Positions 47,201 through 59,880 of a stretch of 64,000 bases of DNA are shown here, one piece after another (position 1 is the first letter of the stretch; every line of letters begins with the position of its first letter). Source of the stretch: Anthonomus grandis grandis (lineage: Eukaryota; Arthropoda; Insecta; Coleoptera; Curculionidae). The notes under the pieces are model-generated. The model was not told where the DNA came from, searched no databases, and was given only the letters and a program-made list of their open reading frames with translations. Made by a program: the position numbers and the translations under genes. The stretch spans positions 9,610,001-9,674,000 of the forward strand of contig NC_065553.1 in assembly GCF_022605725.1 (NCBI RefSeq), given 5' to 3'.

Positions 47201-50200
47201 TTTATTTAAAAAATTATTTTTTTCCTAAAAGGGCTATTTAATCTAATGAAATACAATATAGTGCCTGTGTTTATTGTTTGTTAAATTCCAAATTATTTTC
47301 GATATTTCGCGCATATAAGGCATTTTTGTATCTGCTTACGGTTCCTCCCTCCCTCCAATTTGGGACTCCTCTATACATTTCTGAGATATTCTAAACATAA
47401 TAAGTGCATATATATTCGAGGAAAGATTTCTTGAGTTAGTAGAGATAACATGCCTGTAAAACCAAGATACAGCGTTATTGAGTTCTTTGTTTTTAGAACG
47501 GTACCATGTGTATCAAATTTTTGTAAATATCATTAAAAAAATACATTTTTAAGCCATTAAGAAAGTGCTTGTATATAGAATCCAGCTATTAATCGAGGGA
47601 TGTAACATGTGATCTCTTCCTCTATCTGCTCAACAGCAATACACACTGAAACCCCTGAGATAGAATAAGGCCCTCTAGCTATCTTACCAAACAATTACAG
47701 TGCCGAAAGAAACGTAAAATCTGGCCTGTTACGGGTTTTTAACTGGATACTGGCACTTAAAACGCCATTTTCAGGCACTGCTGATAACCTGAGTACCCTT
47801 GATGTTGAGGGGAGGAAGAAACTACAGACCATATTATCGGAAACTGCTCAGCACTTACACGTTCTTGGTTCAAATATCTAAGCAATACTAGTTTACCCAT
47901 CTCCATTACAGTTTACCCATCAAGATAAAATATCTCAAATTGAAACAGATCATCCATTCTTTCTCTAAGAGACCACACAAAAAAAACAAAAGTCAAAAGC
48001 CCCAAGTCAGGGTCTCATTAAACATATGTATAATTTCTTAAAAAGCTACACGTGTTTCGCTCCTATCGGAGCATCATCAGGCCTAGACATACAACACTAT
48101 ACAACCATAATAAAATATTTCTCTAAATAAAAAAAAAATATCTCAGACCAGAGCGCCTCATTGGCTTTTCCAAAGCTATAAACAATGACTGGCTTATTAG
48201 GAGACATATACAATATACAGCAGTACTGCACATTGTTCACCCAATTTAAATTCAATCATATTTATATCACACTTTTAAAGTAAGAATCAAATTCGCTTTT
48301 AAAAATCAGATGCAACAATTATGTTATTTCCAAATGTTAGCAATAGCAAAAAATTTTAACTTAAAATTAAATAAACGAACAAAAACCACTTACCTAATAC
48401 TTTAACAATCCTAACTAGTTGATCATGGTTATCGTTTCCATGAAAAAATGGATCCTTCCTAAACAGCATCGATGCTAAAATACATCCAAAACTCCAAATA
48501 TCTAAGGAGTAGTCGTAGTAACAATAATCCACCAATAGTTCAGGTCCCTTAAAATATCGCGAAGCAACTCTAACGTTGTACTCTTGACGCGGATGATAGA
48601 ACTCTGCCAAACCCCAATCAATTAAGCGAATCCTTCTGTTTTCCAGATCGACTATTAAGTTATGAGGTTTTAAGTCCCTGTGCATTATCCCGTTCGAGTG
48701 ACAATAGTCCAAGGCTCTTAATATTTCGTACAGATAATATCGCGTATCTTCTTCAGATAACATTAAATAAATGTTTTTAAAGTCTTCGCTGATCACTAGC
48801 TGTTCGAATACTAAAGCGGTTAAGTTCATCCCAGGTATATCTACCACTGAAAGGAGCTTTATTATGTTGGTACCACCTATTAAAAGTAAATAAATTTAGA
48901 AGTAATATGGGTAAATGCACATCATTATTACGTATACCTCGTAAACATTCTAAAATTTTTATTTCTCTTTTGATTTTCTTTTTACGGACAGGCTTTAGGA
49001 TTTTTATCACAACTCTTTCTGCTTTTGGTTCATGTACTCCTTCAAATACTAAAATAAAAACATTATTGGACTCATTATAGATATACTCTATGTAACTAGA
49101 TATAGATAATATACATAGATTTGCAATTATATGTTCGATATGAATTGAGTTTTTTCACGTGGATTAGAAATCAATAAAACGAATAACACTGGCAAACAGC
49201 CATCATCGAAATCGGTCCGAAAATCATGTAAATTTTGCCAAATGCATTGACATGAATGTTAAAAGTTGTCAAGAACATGCTGTTTTTGCTCTATTTCATA
49301 ATTACATTAAATTCGTGTAAAACTGACATATCATGTTGGATCGCCATAATATTTATAGAAGTGGTTGCTTATTATAACTACTTTAACATGTTTGTTGTTT
49401 TATCAAACATAATAATCTAATCCTTTATCATTTTTTGCATTACAGTAAGCATGAACGATATCTTACTTAAGGTATTACATACATCAATGAGATAAGCTGA
49501 TCAAAGTCATATGAATCATTGTCAACTACTGATTCTTATTATAATTGTTATGAATAATAATATGTGATATTGCAAGTGATGTTCTCGATCAAAATTTATA
49601 TCACTACTCACTAAAAAGATTGTAAATTGTGCAATGTTGCAAAAATGTTTTTTTCGCGACATTATAAATCAAGACCTAATCAGAATAAATGAATGTCATT
49701 TTTGGAATCAGCGGCCCCAAAATAACCTAGAAAACATTGTCACAGATTTTTTTTTTTGTATACCAGTGTAATATTTCAATTGGAGGAAAATATCATTTTT
49801 TCGTTGAAGAAGGGGGAGTCAGATCCAGCAGGAAAAAACCAATTCACTAATTTACTGATAATAAAATTCTATAATAGCCTTACCTATGCTATACTTTCCG
49901 CTACCAATCTTCTTAATAAGATTATATTCCTCTATGTCATTATAGGCCGGAGTAAAATTGTCATACTCGTAGTAACTTTTCGGTTTATGGGAAAGAACAT
50001 CTGAGTAGACTTTAGATATGGTCTTCACTTGGTTCGACCTTGAATCGCTAAAAAATATTAAATATACAATGATATATTAAAATCTTAAATAAAATTATTA
50101 AAATAAATAAACTTTGTGTTTCCTTTCTATTTATTTTTCTTGTTTTCTTGTTACCTTGCTATAATGCGCTCGTAATACTGGTATTTATTATATAATTACC

Positions 50201-53200
50201 GACACGTGTCGGCAATTACAGCGCAAACTTTTATGTCTGAAATTTATTATCTATTTATAATTATTATTGTTATTTAGATAGATGTCGCCCAAATTTAATG
50301 TTAATACATAATTTTGAATGTTTAGGCAAAATACTAAACATTAAAAATTAATCTGGTAGATCTTCCACCAATTTTTTAAATAATTTATCTACTATCTTTA
50401 AAATTCATCTCTGCAGCAGGTGTATAATACCATATTTCGGCATCATTCAGAAATTTCATAACTTTCATAATTGTGCAACTAAAAAAATTTGATATTAATG
50501 TTATTGAATAATGTTATGTTATAAAATATCATTCAAATCAACTCTGTGCAATCAATACTTGACATTTAAATCAACGCTTTGTATCTTATCAGTATAGCGC
50601 ATAGTGGTACTTAAGTCTTAATTGCACAGCAGTGTTCCATGTATATATGTTCCAATCAAATGCCTTAGTCCAGTCCAAGAACACTGACTCACTCATCTAA
50701 CTACTAATGCCTGAACGTCTAATATGCAGAAACCTAAAAGGTTCCGACGTAATTAAATTTTCAAGTCAAGTTAGTCATTAATCCATGTTTCACTATTTTA
50801 TCAAGGTTTTTGGAAAATATTTCTACATGTCGCATTAGGTAAAGTGTTTTTAATTGAATTTTTAAAGAGAGAACGGTAATGGTTTGTCGATACCCAACTG
50901 GTATATTTTTCTATATATAATTGTCAAACCGGTTAATAGAGACTATTTTGTCCATATAAATGTTAGTAGTTTAGTATTATTATAAGTTATGTCAATTTTG
51001 TCAAATTCTTCTAAAAAATGTATAGAGGCAATTTTGCAGTTTATTGCTTGCCATTGAAGTGTCTTATCATACAGGGTGTTTACTAAACATGCGGCAAAAA
51101 TTTAAGGGAGTATTCCTTGGACTATTCTAAGGCTATTTTAGTCTTTTATGATTTTTTATAGGACACAAACAAACAACTCTTTCAAATACACCAAAAGCGT
51201 TTTTGATTACGTTACATCCAGCAATTATCCGCTTTCGCAAATCTTCTACATCTTCCACTGGAGTAGTATAAACTAATGACTTTTTGTGTCCCCATAGGAA
51301 ATAATCCACGGGTTTTAAGTCCGGGGATCGAGCAGACCATACGTGAGGTCCACCTCGACCAATTAAGCGATCTCCGTACGTTACTGTTAAAAACTGTCGA
51401 GCCAAAATGCTAAAATGCGCTATAAACCATATTGCATTTCTTGTAGCCGATAGTACATCCTCCAGAAACTTGGGTAGCGTTTGTTCCAAAAAGTTGCGGT
51501 ATACCTCGCCGGTAAGTATTCCTGGCAGAAATACCGGTCCAATTAAGAAGTCACTTATAATTCCCACTCAAACGAGAACTGATGTTGATAGCGATCTTCA
51601 AGCACCTGGTGTGCCCAAGTCCCGTTACTTACATTTAAAGTATTTGCAATTTGTCGAGTAGAGGTACCTAGATCTTCTTCTACCATGGCCAGCAACATTC
51701 TCTTCTAGTTCTACCGTTATTACTGTCATTGGCCTGATCCTCCACTTCGCTTTAATGCTTCTGTTTCACGAAGTCGTTGATGTATCCTTTGAAGTGGTTT
51801 TCTATTGGACACATTACGATTAGGAAATCGTTGATTGAGTAATAGGTTTAATAATTATTTTTAATTAGTTAATAATTAGTTTTATAATTATTCAATCACC
51901 GGTACAACCGACTAGGTTCTAATGTATTCCCATCAGCAAGTCCATAAATGTAATGAATGTCAGCCGTCTCGGAGTTTGTATAGCCAGCCATTCATGATAG
52001 ACGACTTCACTAACAAGACAAAATATCCTTAAAATAGTCCATAAGGAATAATCACTTAAATGTTTAACATGTTTAACACTCTGTATAAATATTTAATCTA
52101 TGACTGAAAAAATAACAAGTTTTTAATAGGAAAATGCGAAATAACTTAATTGCACTCAGCTAATTGTATGCAGGTAATTAAAAAACTTAAATAAAATTAG
52201 TAAAAAAAAATCGGTGTTATTATAAAAGATAATTGAACGATATCATAATTATTATAAGTACATAAACGCATGATTATAAATCGCATTTTATTGTAGTTTT
52301 GCTTGCTATAAAATATATTTTTAGACCCAATTTTTTTATACGTATAATCATTATCAATTTAAGCGTGATCAGATTCATTTTGATTTTTAAAATTTTCATT
52401 TCAAACCTTTTTTTTATATTGTACCTATATTATTATTCTACGTGTACTTTTAATTATTTTAAAATAATTCTGTATATAAAGGATGTCTCAATCAACGGTC
52501 AAATATTTCTGAAAAAGTTAATTTTCGTGAAAAAAATTTAAACAAAAGTCACATGGAATTGGAACTAAAAAAGGGAACTAAAGGGTGACATCGAATTTGA
52601 CCTTGAGAATGTCTTTGACGGTGAATTTGACGTTAACTTCGAAATTTTAAATAGGAGACCATATTTATGACTACAATATGTTGAACTAGTAAAGCTGTTG
52701 GTAAAGTGACTTTTTAGTATAAATTAGCTTATAATATAATATATCCTTATATTATTTTAACCGTATTATAAATACTCAAAGATATTAAAAGGTATATGGA
52801 AAAGATTTAACTTAATGAATTAAAGATAAAAAAAATAGCTGAAATCACGTGGACTGACTTGTACCTTTGTACCTACCGAATTATTTCCAGGAAAACTCAA
52901 ACACGATGAACTACTAAAAACTAGACTCTATAGGGTAAACTATTAAACTAAAGTAGAATCCTAAATATACTTTATTAATGAACCTACTAACTACAAAGTG
53001 ATAAAGAACTATAAAGATAATTAACGTTTTTAAATTTTTTATTGTTATGAAAATGTAAAACGTTCTATGTAAAATGGTGTATATTTTCGAAAGTCTGCTG
53101 ATTTACTTTTTAAATTCTACTAGCATACATTTCCTCTGATATGAATTACAAGAAAAAAAAGGTAATTAATTATTTTATAAAGGTGTTTCGAAGACTCATA

Positions 53201-55103
53201 AATAATTACCTGTCTTGTAAAATACTATGTATCTTCAGGGTGACTTAGTGATTTATTATTTTTAGTTTGTTCGTGTCTCAAAAAAGGATAAGTTTTCGAT
53301 CGCCTCTGTTAGCTTTTTATAAGTTTAATTTTACAAAACTACCAAAAATATGTAAAATTTTCTTTGCATTTAAAACTTATCTGAATGATTACAAGAGTTA
53401 TTATACAAATAATTTTTTAATCTAAATATTGCTGTAGAAAGCTGCATCTACATGATTTTTAATTTATTTTATCTTACAAGGAAAAACTTTAGCCTGGTAG
53501 CTTCGGAATGGAAATCTACTTTGGTGACAATATTAGTAAAGTCATTTTTTGTGATATTTAAAAAAAATGCTTTTATTGCCACAAATTATGCTATTTGGTA
53601 AAGATAGAAAACCATTGGAAGACCTTATAAATGTTTCAAGTAATGGTGAACGACTGTCTACTGTGCAATATGCTCGAAATGCTTGGGTTTAATTATATCA
53701 TAGTTTAATTATAACAAAACCCCATGTAGAACATGTATGTCAACTTTGTGAGGGTTAATTTCTTCACCTTTTCACCGAACATCAGTGTTCCAGCAGTCGA
53801 ATAAAAGACCTTAAACTTTTTAATTTCTGAAATACCTACAACCAGTTTTTTAGAGGGATAGATTTGGGTAAAGATCAGGAAAATTTAAATTCAATTTATT
53901 TTTTTTCTTTTTGTCTTAAGAGGCACGATACTTATATCAGCTTTGCCGCCTTGTAGTCCCTTTGTGTGGACCATTATAACTAAATAAATCTTACTATTAT
54001 AATTATTATTATTTCCTACATCCTTTAAATAAACTGTTTTTTTCTTAAAATTTTAATTTTTTAATTAGTTTATTAAACTATAAAGAAACATTCTTTCAAG
54101 TTTCAAAACCTTGTAGGAACCTTGAATAATCTATGGTATCAAAGAATATACTTGAATTATTACAAAAAACTGTATATTTTTATTTTTATTCCAGGCGTTT
54201 AATAATATTATTTTTTATACCTTTTAGATATTTAGAACCTCAAAACATAAAAATAAAAAGAGATCGAATACAGAGAATTGAAAAATTTTGCATCCATTTC
54301 AACCACAGTTGTAAAAGTAAAGAAGATAAAGATGAAAGTAGAATGGAAGGGAAAACATCAGAGCAAAGCAAAAATAAAAGTAAGAAGAACATTAAAATAG
54401 AGTAAACACAATGTAAAGTGCTATAGATGTTTTGACGCTGTAAATCTGAAAGTATGGTTAAAATTGGCCTAGAAACATAATTTTCTTATCTAGGTATAGC
54501 GAAAACGGATTTCTTAGTTAAAATGTAGCTATTTAAAGTACCTTTTATATATTTGAGGCTTTTAGAGTAAATATCAATTATAAAATAACCAATGTCTTGA
54601 CTGATTAATCAGTGCTTTTAATTCTGAATAATTAAAGCCAAATTTTATACATATGCTAAGAATTTAAAGAAATTGTTTGTCAGTCAATATAATTAATATT
54701 TATATAAATTTTCGCATAAACAATTAATTTTAAAAAAGGCTTTATAATGCGGACAACTTTTCTATCGAACTTACCATACTATATTACAATTTTAAAAAAT
54801 CTATAAATTATTTACTCTTTGTTATATTATTTGGTAAGCAACCTAAGTTTTAACAAATATGTAAGGTACTTATGACCACTTTCATTACTTTCTCTTCCCA
54901 TTAACATTATCCTTAACATTAATCCCTACTTAATGTTATTAATAATTTGCATAATTTCTTAAAAGAATGCCAATAGCATGTAAATACCTGGTTTTAGGTA
55001 GGGTTTCATGAGCTGGACTAATTATACTGTTCTTCCTACTAATTTCCGAAGGTTCATCGACTTCATAATCCAGACCAATTTCGTGATACAGATAGGAACC
55101 CAT
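44238..55103 (-). CDS. Divergent casein kinase II alpha paralogue, five exons
   Basis: Exons on the minus strand: 55103-54988, 50047-49884, 49048-48938, 48876-48394, 44539-44238. Phases match at every GT..AG junction (2, 1, 1, 1), giving 391 residues. An upstream in-frame stop supports the ATG. Residues 1-50 are an extension without a clear match (MGSYLYHEIGLDYEVDEPSE). Then come KVYSDVLSHKPKSYYEYD (CK2-type N-segment), glycine loop IGSGKYSIVFEG (86-97), catalytic Lys109, the basic CK2 cluster KPVRKKKIKREIKIL, HRDLKPHN with Asp198, IDWGLAEFYHP with metal-binding Asp217 (CK2 DWG in place of DFG), VRVASRYFKGPELLVDY, and a Ser-rich tail. All catalytic residues are present, so activity is expected on acidic Ser/Thr sites. 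The sequence is clearly more divergent than the normally near-invariant CK2 alpha, suggesting a specialised, perhaps germline, copy. Confidence 0.88.
44890..45990. other. Kinase intron 4, unclassified sequence
   Basis: Moderately complex sequence around 44900-45560 that encodes no recognised family; possibly an old repeat. Confidence 0.3.
46000..46900. repeat. Very AT-rich low-complexity block
   Basis: Almost entirely A/T with runs of AATTAAAT-type words; no gene. It lies inside the last intron of the kinase gene. Confidence 0.75.
46952..47371. mobile_element. MITE with CAAGGTGTCCCAAATT ends
   Basis: Left end CAAGGTGTCCCAAATT next to TA at 46950-46951. Right end on the minus strand is GAGGAGTCCCAAATT next to TA at 47372-47373. 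About 420 bp, non-coding. The TA duplication and end sequence suggest a mariner-derived MITE. Confidence 0.55.
47948..48090 (-). repeat. Hammerhead-like repeat family, copy in kinase intron
   Basis: Starts with CTCTAAGAGACC at 47963-47974, contains a GGTCTC partner, and ends with the ribozyme-like core. It shares this order with 13099 and 32929. Confidence 0.6.
48044..48084 (-). ncRNA. Hammerhead-ribozyme-like core, copy 2
   Basis: Minus strand: CTGATGA (48080-48074), extra T, stem II GCTCC-GATA-GGAGC, GAAA (48058-48055), palindromic ACACGTGT, cleavage base A48047. Stem I is GC/GC with a further G-U and A-U pair. Compared with copy 1, stem II is one pair longer with a different loop, and stem I keeps pairing with different bases. 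It is the best-preserved core after 33122. Activity is untested. Confidence 0.45.
50193..50218. promoter_or_regulatory. 26-bp palindrome centred on CACGTG
   Basis: TAATTACCGACACGTGTCGG followed by CAATTA is self-complementary apart from one pair. CACGTG is an E-box core for bHLH factors. It lies just upstream of kinase exon 2. Function is unknown. Confidence 0.35.
51072..52083 (-). mobile_element. DUF4817-type mariner-like element, internally deleted
   Basis: Inverted ends CAGGGTGTTTACTAAAC (left) and CAGAGTGTTAAACATG (right, minus strand) next to TA at 51070-51071 and 52084-52085. On the minus strand from about 51990: ETADIHFIYGLADGN (DUF4817), RFPNRNVSNRKPLQRIHQRL, TSTRQIANTLNVSNGT, then IGPVFLPGILTGEVY (51530), FLTVTYGDRLIGRGGPHVWS and ARSPDLKPVDYFLWGHKKSL. 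The section with the first catalytic Asp is missing and frameshifts are present. It sits in intron 1 of the kinase gene. Confidence 0.85.
52100..53920. other. Kinase intron 1, no gene recognised
   Basis: A short repeat-like piece around 52475-52650 (TATAAAGGATGTCTCAATC) may be a transposon end. The rest is AT-rich. Confidence 0.35.
53925..54010 (+). mobile_element. LINE 3' tail, second copy
   Basis: ATATCAGCTTTGCCGCCTTG, a TTTGTGTGG word and an AT-rich tail match 31395-31600 in order. Confidence 0.5.
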
Positions 55104-55869
55104 TTCCGTTACAAATTCACTTAAACGTTAATATTTTGGCGGCTATTCTTAATCACTAAGGTCACGATAAATCCCTACTGCCACCCGTCACGTATCTAAT
55201 ATACTATAGATAAGTAGACTAATGTAAATAAACCTATTTTAGTACATTAGTAATCTATTGTGGTATTACCGCAAAATAATGTTTAAACGATGTCACCACA
55301 ATTGCACTAAAAAAATTGATTCGCCTATAACTCGTTAAACAATGTACTTTGTTAAAACTACTATAGCAGTACTAATAAACAACATATGACTGGGCAGGAT
55401 GAATTATCATAAATTAAATTTTTTATACGATGACGGCGTCGCTTTAATATCACACACCGGTTTTCACGTTTATGTTTTTGCACTCCAAACCGAATTTTCT
55501 ATACCATATGTACGACCTATAATGAGCTAAATACGCTATCTTTTATTATAGATATGAGATAGTTCATTTAAGCGTTACTAAATAACTATTACGAAATCGC
55601 ATGTAGTATTACAAATAATTATTGCTTAAATTAGGTGTAGTTAATAGATTTTTTTTAAGGGTTCTGAAGCAAAGCAGTAAGCAATCAGACACACCCAGAG
55701 TCAAGAAAATGATCAATTAGGCAAGCCAAACCAAGATATCATCGATATCACCACAAACTTTGTAAGGCCTAATATGAGCGGTTCTTCGAATCCTGCCGAT
55801 CATTCGATTTTTTTCAAAAGTTGGTCCGTGGAGCTAGATCGTGTAAATTTTTTCATTTTGTTCATTGTT

Positions 55870-56600
55870 TTTTATCTACGATGCTCTAATCTTCTTAATA
55901 TTTGACAGCATTTCAACCTGCCTATTTGATGCTGTTCCTTGCTTAGAAAGTTTATCGGCTTTCTTATTACTTCCTTGAATAGGGCTGATGCAGCCTTAAT
56001 TGCGAGATACCAAATAACTGAAATATTACGGGAAAAAAAAGTCACTTCTAGAGTAATTTGAATATGATTAAGGCTAAAATAACCTCCTATCCCTGCAAAT
56101 AACATTATCAAATTTTACGGATTATTGTGGATTTATCCGGAACGGACTTTGGCAGTTGAACTAAGTTTTTTTTCAGAAAATTGTAGTTGTCCTGAACATG
56201 CTTTAATTCTTTTCACCATATTATGCCACAACGCTTACCATGTTTTAATCCATTTATTCAGTGTTCGTTTTTGTAGAAGACTTTCACAGGCAACTGCTCC
56301 TATATAAAAAGATGATTAGTATTTATAGGTAATAAGCAGAGTCCAGTATTATGTTGATGTTGTTCCACGATCTCGATAGACACCTGCATTGGATAGGACC
56401 TGGATAGGAGAGCGAATTTATGCCAACAATCCCATTTTCATCAAAGAAAATTTCATGCCCCGTATTATTTTGAATATGTTGCCATATTTTTAAGTCTCAT
56501 ATAGATCGTTATTGTTCTTTTATTCTCTTGGATATTATTACTAATCGGTTTTCCAAGGCTCTTATAAATGTCTGGCTATCGATACTGATACATAAGACCC
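55870..56600 (-). pseudogene. LINE RNase H-domain relic (tentative)
   Basis: Scattered minus-strand frames give DSQTFIRALENRLV (RNase H-like DSQAA block), then LNKWIKTW and QLQFSEKKLSSTAKV, and LIMLFAGIGGYFSLNHIQIT. Together these fit the RNase H and C-terminal region of I/R1-type LINEs. Frameshifts are many and conservation is weak, so this is a pattern match only. Confidence 0.35.
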
Positions 56601-57239
56601 TCCTTTTAACTGTTTGTTTCTTGCACACGTTTCAATTTTTTTTTAAAATCCTTGTGAAGCTCCACATTTTCAATATCCTGTATCCATGTCCATCTCTTCG
56701 TGTTCAAGATTCCTGTTATTTTTTCAACCTTTCCCATCTGGGATTTTCGTTTGGAAGCGCTTCCCGTATTCATTTCTGGTAATACTGGAGTGCTATCCTG
56801 AGGTACATTAAATAGCGACTCTTGTAATAGTAAATCTAGGATGATTGTAATCAGGTTATATAACCGCTTGACGATACACCCTTTGATATAAAGGTCCAAG
56901 CATCATTCTTACAGTATGCTTTATTGAAGTTGTCTTTTCATTTATTTCCCACTATGACAATGCTACGTCAGCTTTGATTTCACTACCCTCGAGGAGTAAG
57001 CATTTTAGTATAAATGAAGTAACCATAAAATCTTTTGAGGTTTAAGTGTTTCTCAAAAAATCTTAAATATTAAATTTTTTTCGAAACTGATGGTTTTACA
57101 AGACCATATTACGACCTTATTTTTAATTTGAAAACTTTTAACAAGAAATTTATTTCTTTTCTACACTTTCTATAAAAAAATATTAATTATGTTTAATTTA
57201 ATTCTATTTATACTGATAAGCTTGTTTCGTTTTCTATTA

Positions 57240-58590
57240 GTATGGTGAAATTAACACTCATGAAACACATGAAACATTTACAAAAAATGACGACAAGATT
57301 TACTGCTTTGCAAGAAAAGAAAATTGAAGAAATGGTAAAAACTGAAATTTTAAGCAGATTTGATAATGCTGATTGAGGAATTATTTCAAAAAATCGTAAG
57401 CAAAATGGACATTGAATTTAAAAAAATTTGAGGAACAGAATAAGCAGGTATTGAATAAACAAATGGAAGAATTGAAAACCAAAATAAGTGAAATCAAAGT
57501 TGAAAAGGAAAAATCCGATAAATTTTGAAGCAGAAAAAACTTGAGAATATTTGGTGTGGAGGAACAGCAAAATGAAAGTTCTATGGATATAGTGTTTAAA
57601 ATTTGAAAAGAAAAAATGTGTTTTTACAAGAAAAAGGGCCTATCTGGGTCCATTTATTAAGTTAAAATCAAAAATAGAAAGAATCAAAAGGGTCAAAAAT
57701 AACAGTTCATTAGGATCTAACGAGACAGATTGAAACGGATTGAAATATGTAGGAAAATATAATAAGGATATATATAAATATAAATAGGAAAATAAAAGGA
57801 ATTTGAACAAAAGAATGTTTGAACTCAAGGTTTTAAAGTGTATGTTTATGAAAACAACAAAAAACACTACATTTAGAATATTAAAAAAAGTAATTTAATC
57901 AACCAATAATTTTACACTGTTATGTAATTGTCCGACTGTCTGAAAAATTTATTTTTTTTGTGCATTTTAAAAAATTACCTTTTTTTTATCGTTTCTTGTG
58001 TTTTTTTACTTATTTACTATTATTGTAGTTTTTCAAAACTTTTCATTTAACATTTATTTAATTTTATATTTTTGTTAGTTTTTTGTAAGTATTTTCAGTT
58101 TTAAAGCATTTAACATGGTAAATCTTGTAGAGTTTTTGGATGGGTAAAGTCAATATAATCAAAAGAAAGCATATCATATTAATGACATAAAAGAAGTTGA
58201 TTCTCAAATTAAAAACTGCGCTTTAGCTATAGCTATTTTTAATATAAATGTACACAGTTTTTAGAAACACGTCGATGAAGTTTGTATTTTGAATAATATA
58301 ACAAAAATAATTGATATATTTATTTTGACAGAAACTTTTATATTAAAGCAAGATGATTATCAATTAAAAAACGATAGCTTTTATTACAATAAAGTCAATT
58401 ATAATAGTCATGATGGGATATTTGTTTTTGTCTCAAATTCATTTATTATTAACAAAGTTAATTATATAATGTTACATCAGTTTACATTTACTGAGATTTT
58501 TTGTGTAAAATATAATATTACAAATAGAATTATTGCAACTTATAGACCCCCTGCTTCTACTTGTGAACTCTATCAGAGATCTTAATAAAA
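57240..58590 (+). pseudogene. LINE relic: ORF1 coiled coil and endonuclease start
   Basis: 57240-57630 holds a broken coiled-coil frame (MVKLTLMKHMKHLQKM) and the ORF1-type NLRIFGVEE block after frameshift. 58230-58585 encodes an endonuclease start (DIFILTETFILKQDDY, then DGIFVFVSNSFIINKVNYI and RIIATYRPPAS). The two lie in the right order for one element. It is cut at about 58592 by the inverted-repeat element. Confidence 0.65.
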
Positions 58591-58591
58591 T

Positions 58592-59880
58592 ATATATAGA
58601 TATACATATCGCACAAGTAATCCAAAAGTGTCACTATACGAAAAATGTAAATTTTTCAGGAGAGTAATTTAAAGTTTTCGGCAAAATGGAAAGACAAATA
58701 ACGGTGATTATATTGATAATAAATGAACGATTTTTTTATCACAGTGAACGATGTTTTGGCTTTAACCATTTTATTGAACAGAAATGGAAAATAAATTCTT
58801 TTATTTGTTTATTTTTTAGTTTTTTGATTTATAGTGTCACTTTTCCATTTATTATATGCAATATTTTTAGAATTTGTTAAAATTTCCAAACCATAAAATT
58901 AAAAAAAAATAGAAATATGTAGAAAAGCATAATATTATTATATTAAATGAAACATGAAACATTTATTTTTACACACAACTGCTTGAACAAAAAATGATGT
59001 AGGTAGGTACTTCTAAAAAATATTTTTTATCTTAACTACTAACTTAACTTAAACCGACCATCTAAAAGACTACTTATGCACCGCGAACTTAACCATAGCT
59101 TAAAATTTAAACCATCACTGTTATTTTCCATTCAAATTCATACAAAATAGCTGTCGTTTACGTTTAAATTTTAAACTACGGTTCAATTTACACTGTGCCA
59201 ATAAAAGTTTACATCACTGCTACAGAAATGGCACTAAAGCCAAATTAATGGCTATAAAAACAACTGCAAAAACAAAAAATTAATTCCTAAAACAAAATAT
59301 TCAAAAACCTGGTAAATACAACATAAACACAACTTTAAATATGGACAGCTTCCATTATGAAAAAACAAAATATTTTCGTTTGGTAAATTAAATATAGTGG
59401 GTAATTATCATTACAAAATATTATTATAAAAGGAGTGTACATAGCATTGAGGTATTAAGGAATTTTCAATAAGATTTTTGATGTCTTGTTTTTTTCGATC
59501 GAACAATTTTTAATCTTTCTGTGTAAAGTTTATTTAATTGAAAACTTTTGCGATTTTGACGTGTTGAACGACGCGCCGAACAACTAATTTGCTTAAAAGT
59601 TTGGTCACTGTATGAAGTTTTGTAATATATTTCAATTTGGGTTTGGCTAAACCGTCACTAAACAAAAAATGTCACTATTGCTCGCCACGAGCGTATTAAT
59701 ATTGCGCAAGCCATAATGACACTTGCGCCATCCAGAGGTCTCTAATGTAATTATTCAAGATATTTTGTATAGTGACATTGTTGCCGGTGTGGTTCGGAAG
59801 AGTTTTATTGTAAAAAGTACATTTTGCAAATATTTTGTATAGTGACACTTTTGGATTACATGTGCGATATGTATATATAA
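58592..59880. mobile_element. Inverted-repeat element of about 1.3 kb, family unknown
   Basis: Bases 58592-58654 and 59814-59880 are inverted copies sharing TATACATATCGCACA, GTAATCCAAAAGTGTCACTA and a following AAAATGTA-type segment. TTTTGTATAGTGACA is repeated directly inside the right end (59764 and 59834). No transposase is visible, so it is non-autonomous. It inserted at the 3' end of the LINE relic. Confidence 0.6.

Noticed and set aside
54133..54405. Lys/Glu-rich frame possibly an extra kinase exon
   Set aside because: It is on the opposite strand to the kinase, lacks a donor in frame, and looks like low-complexity sequence.
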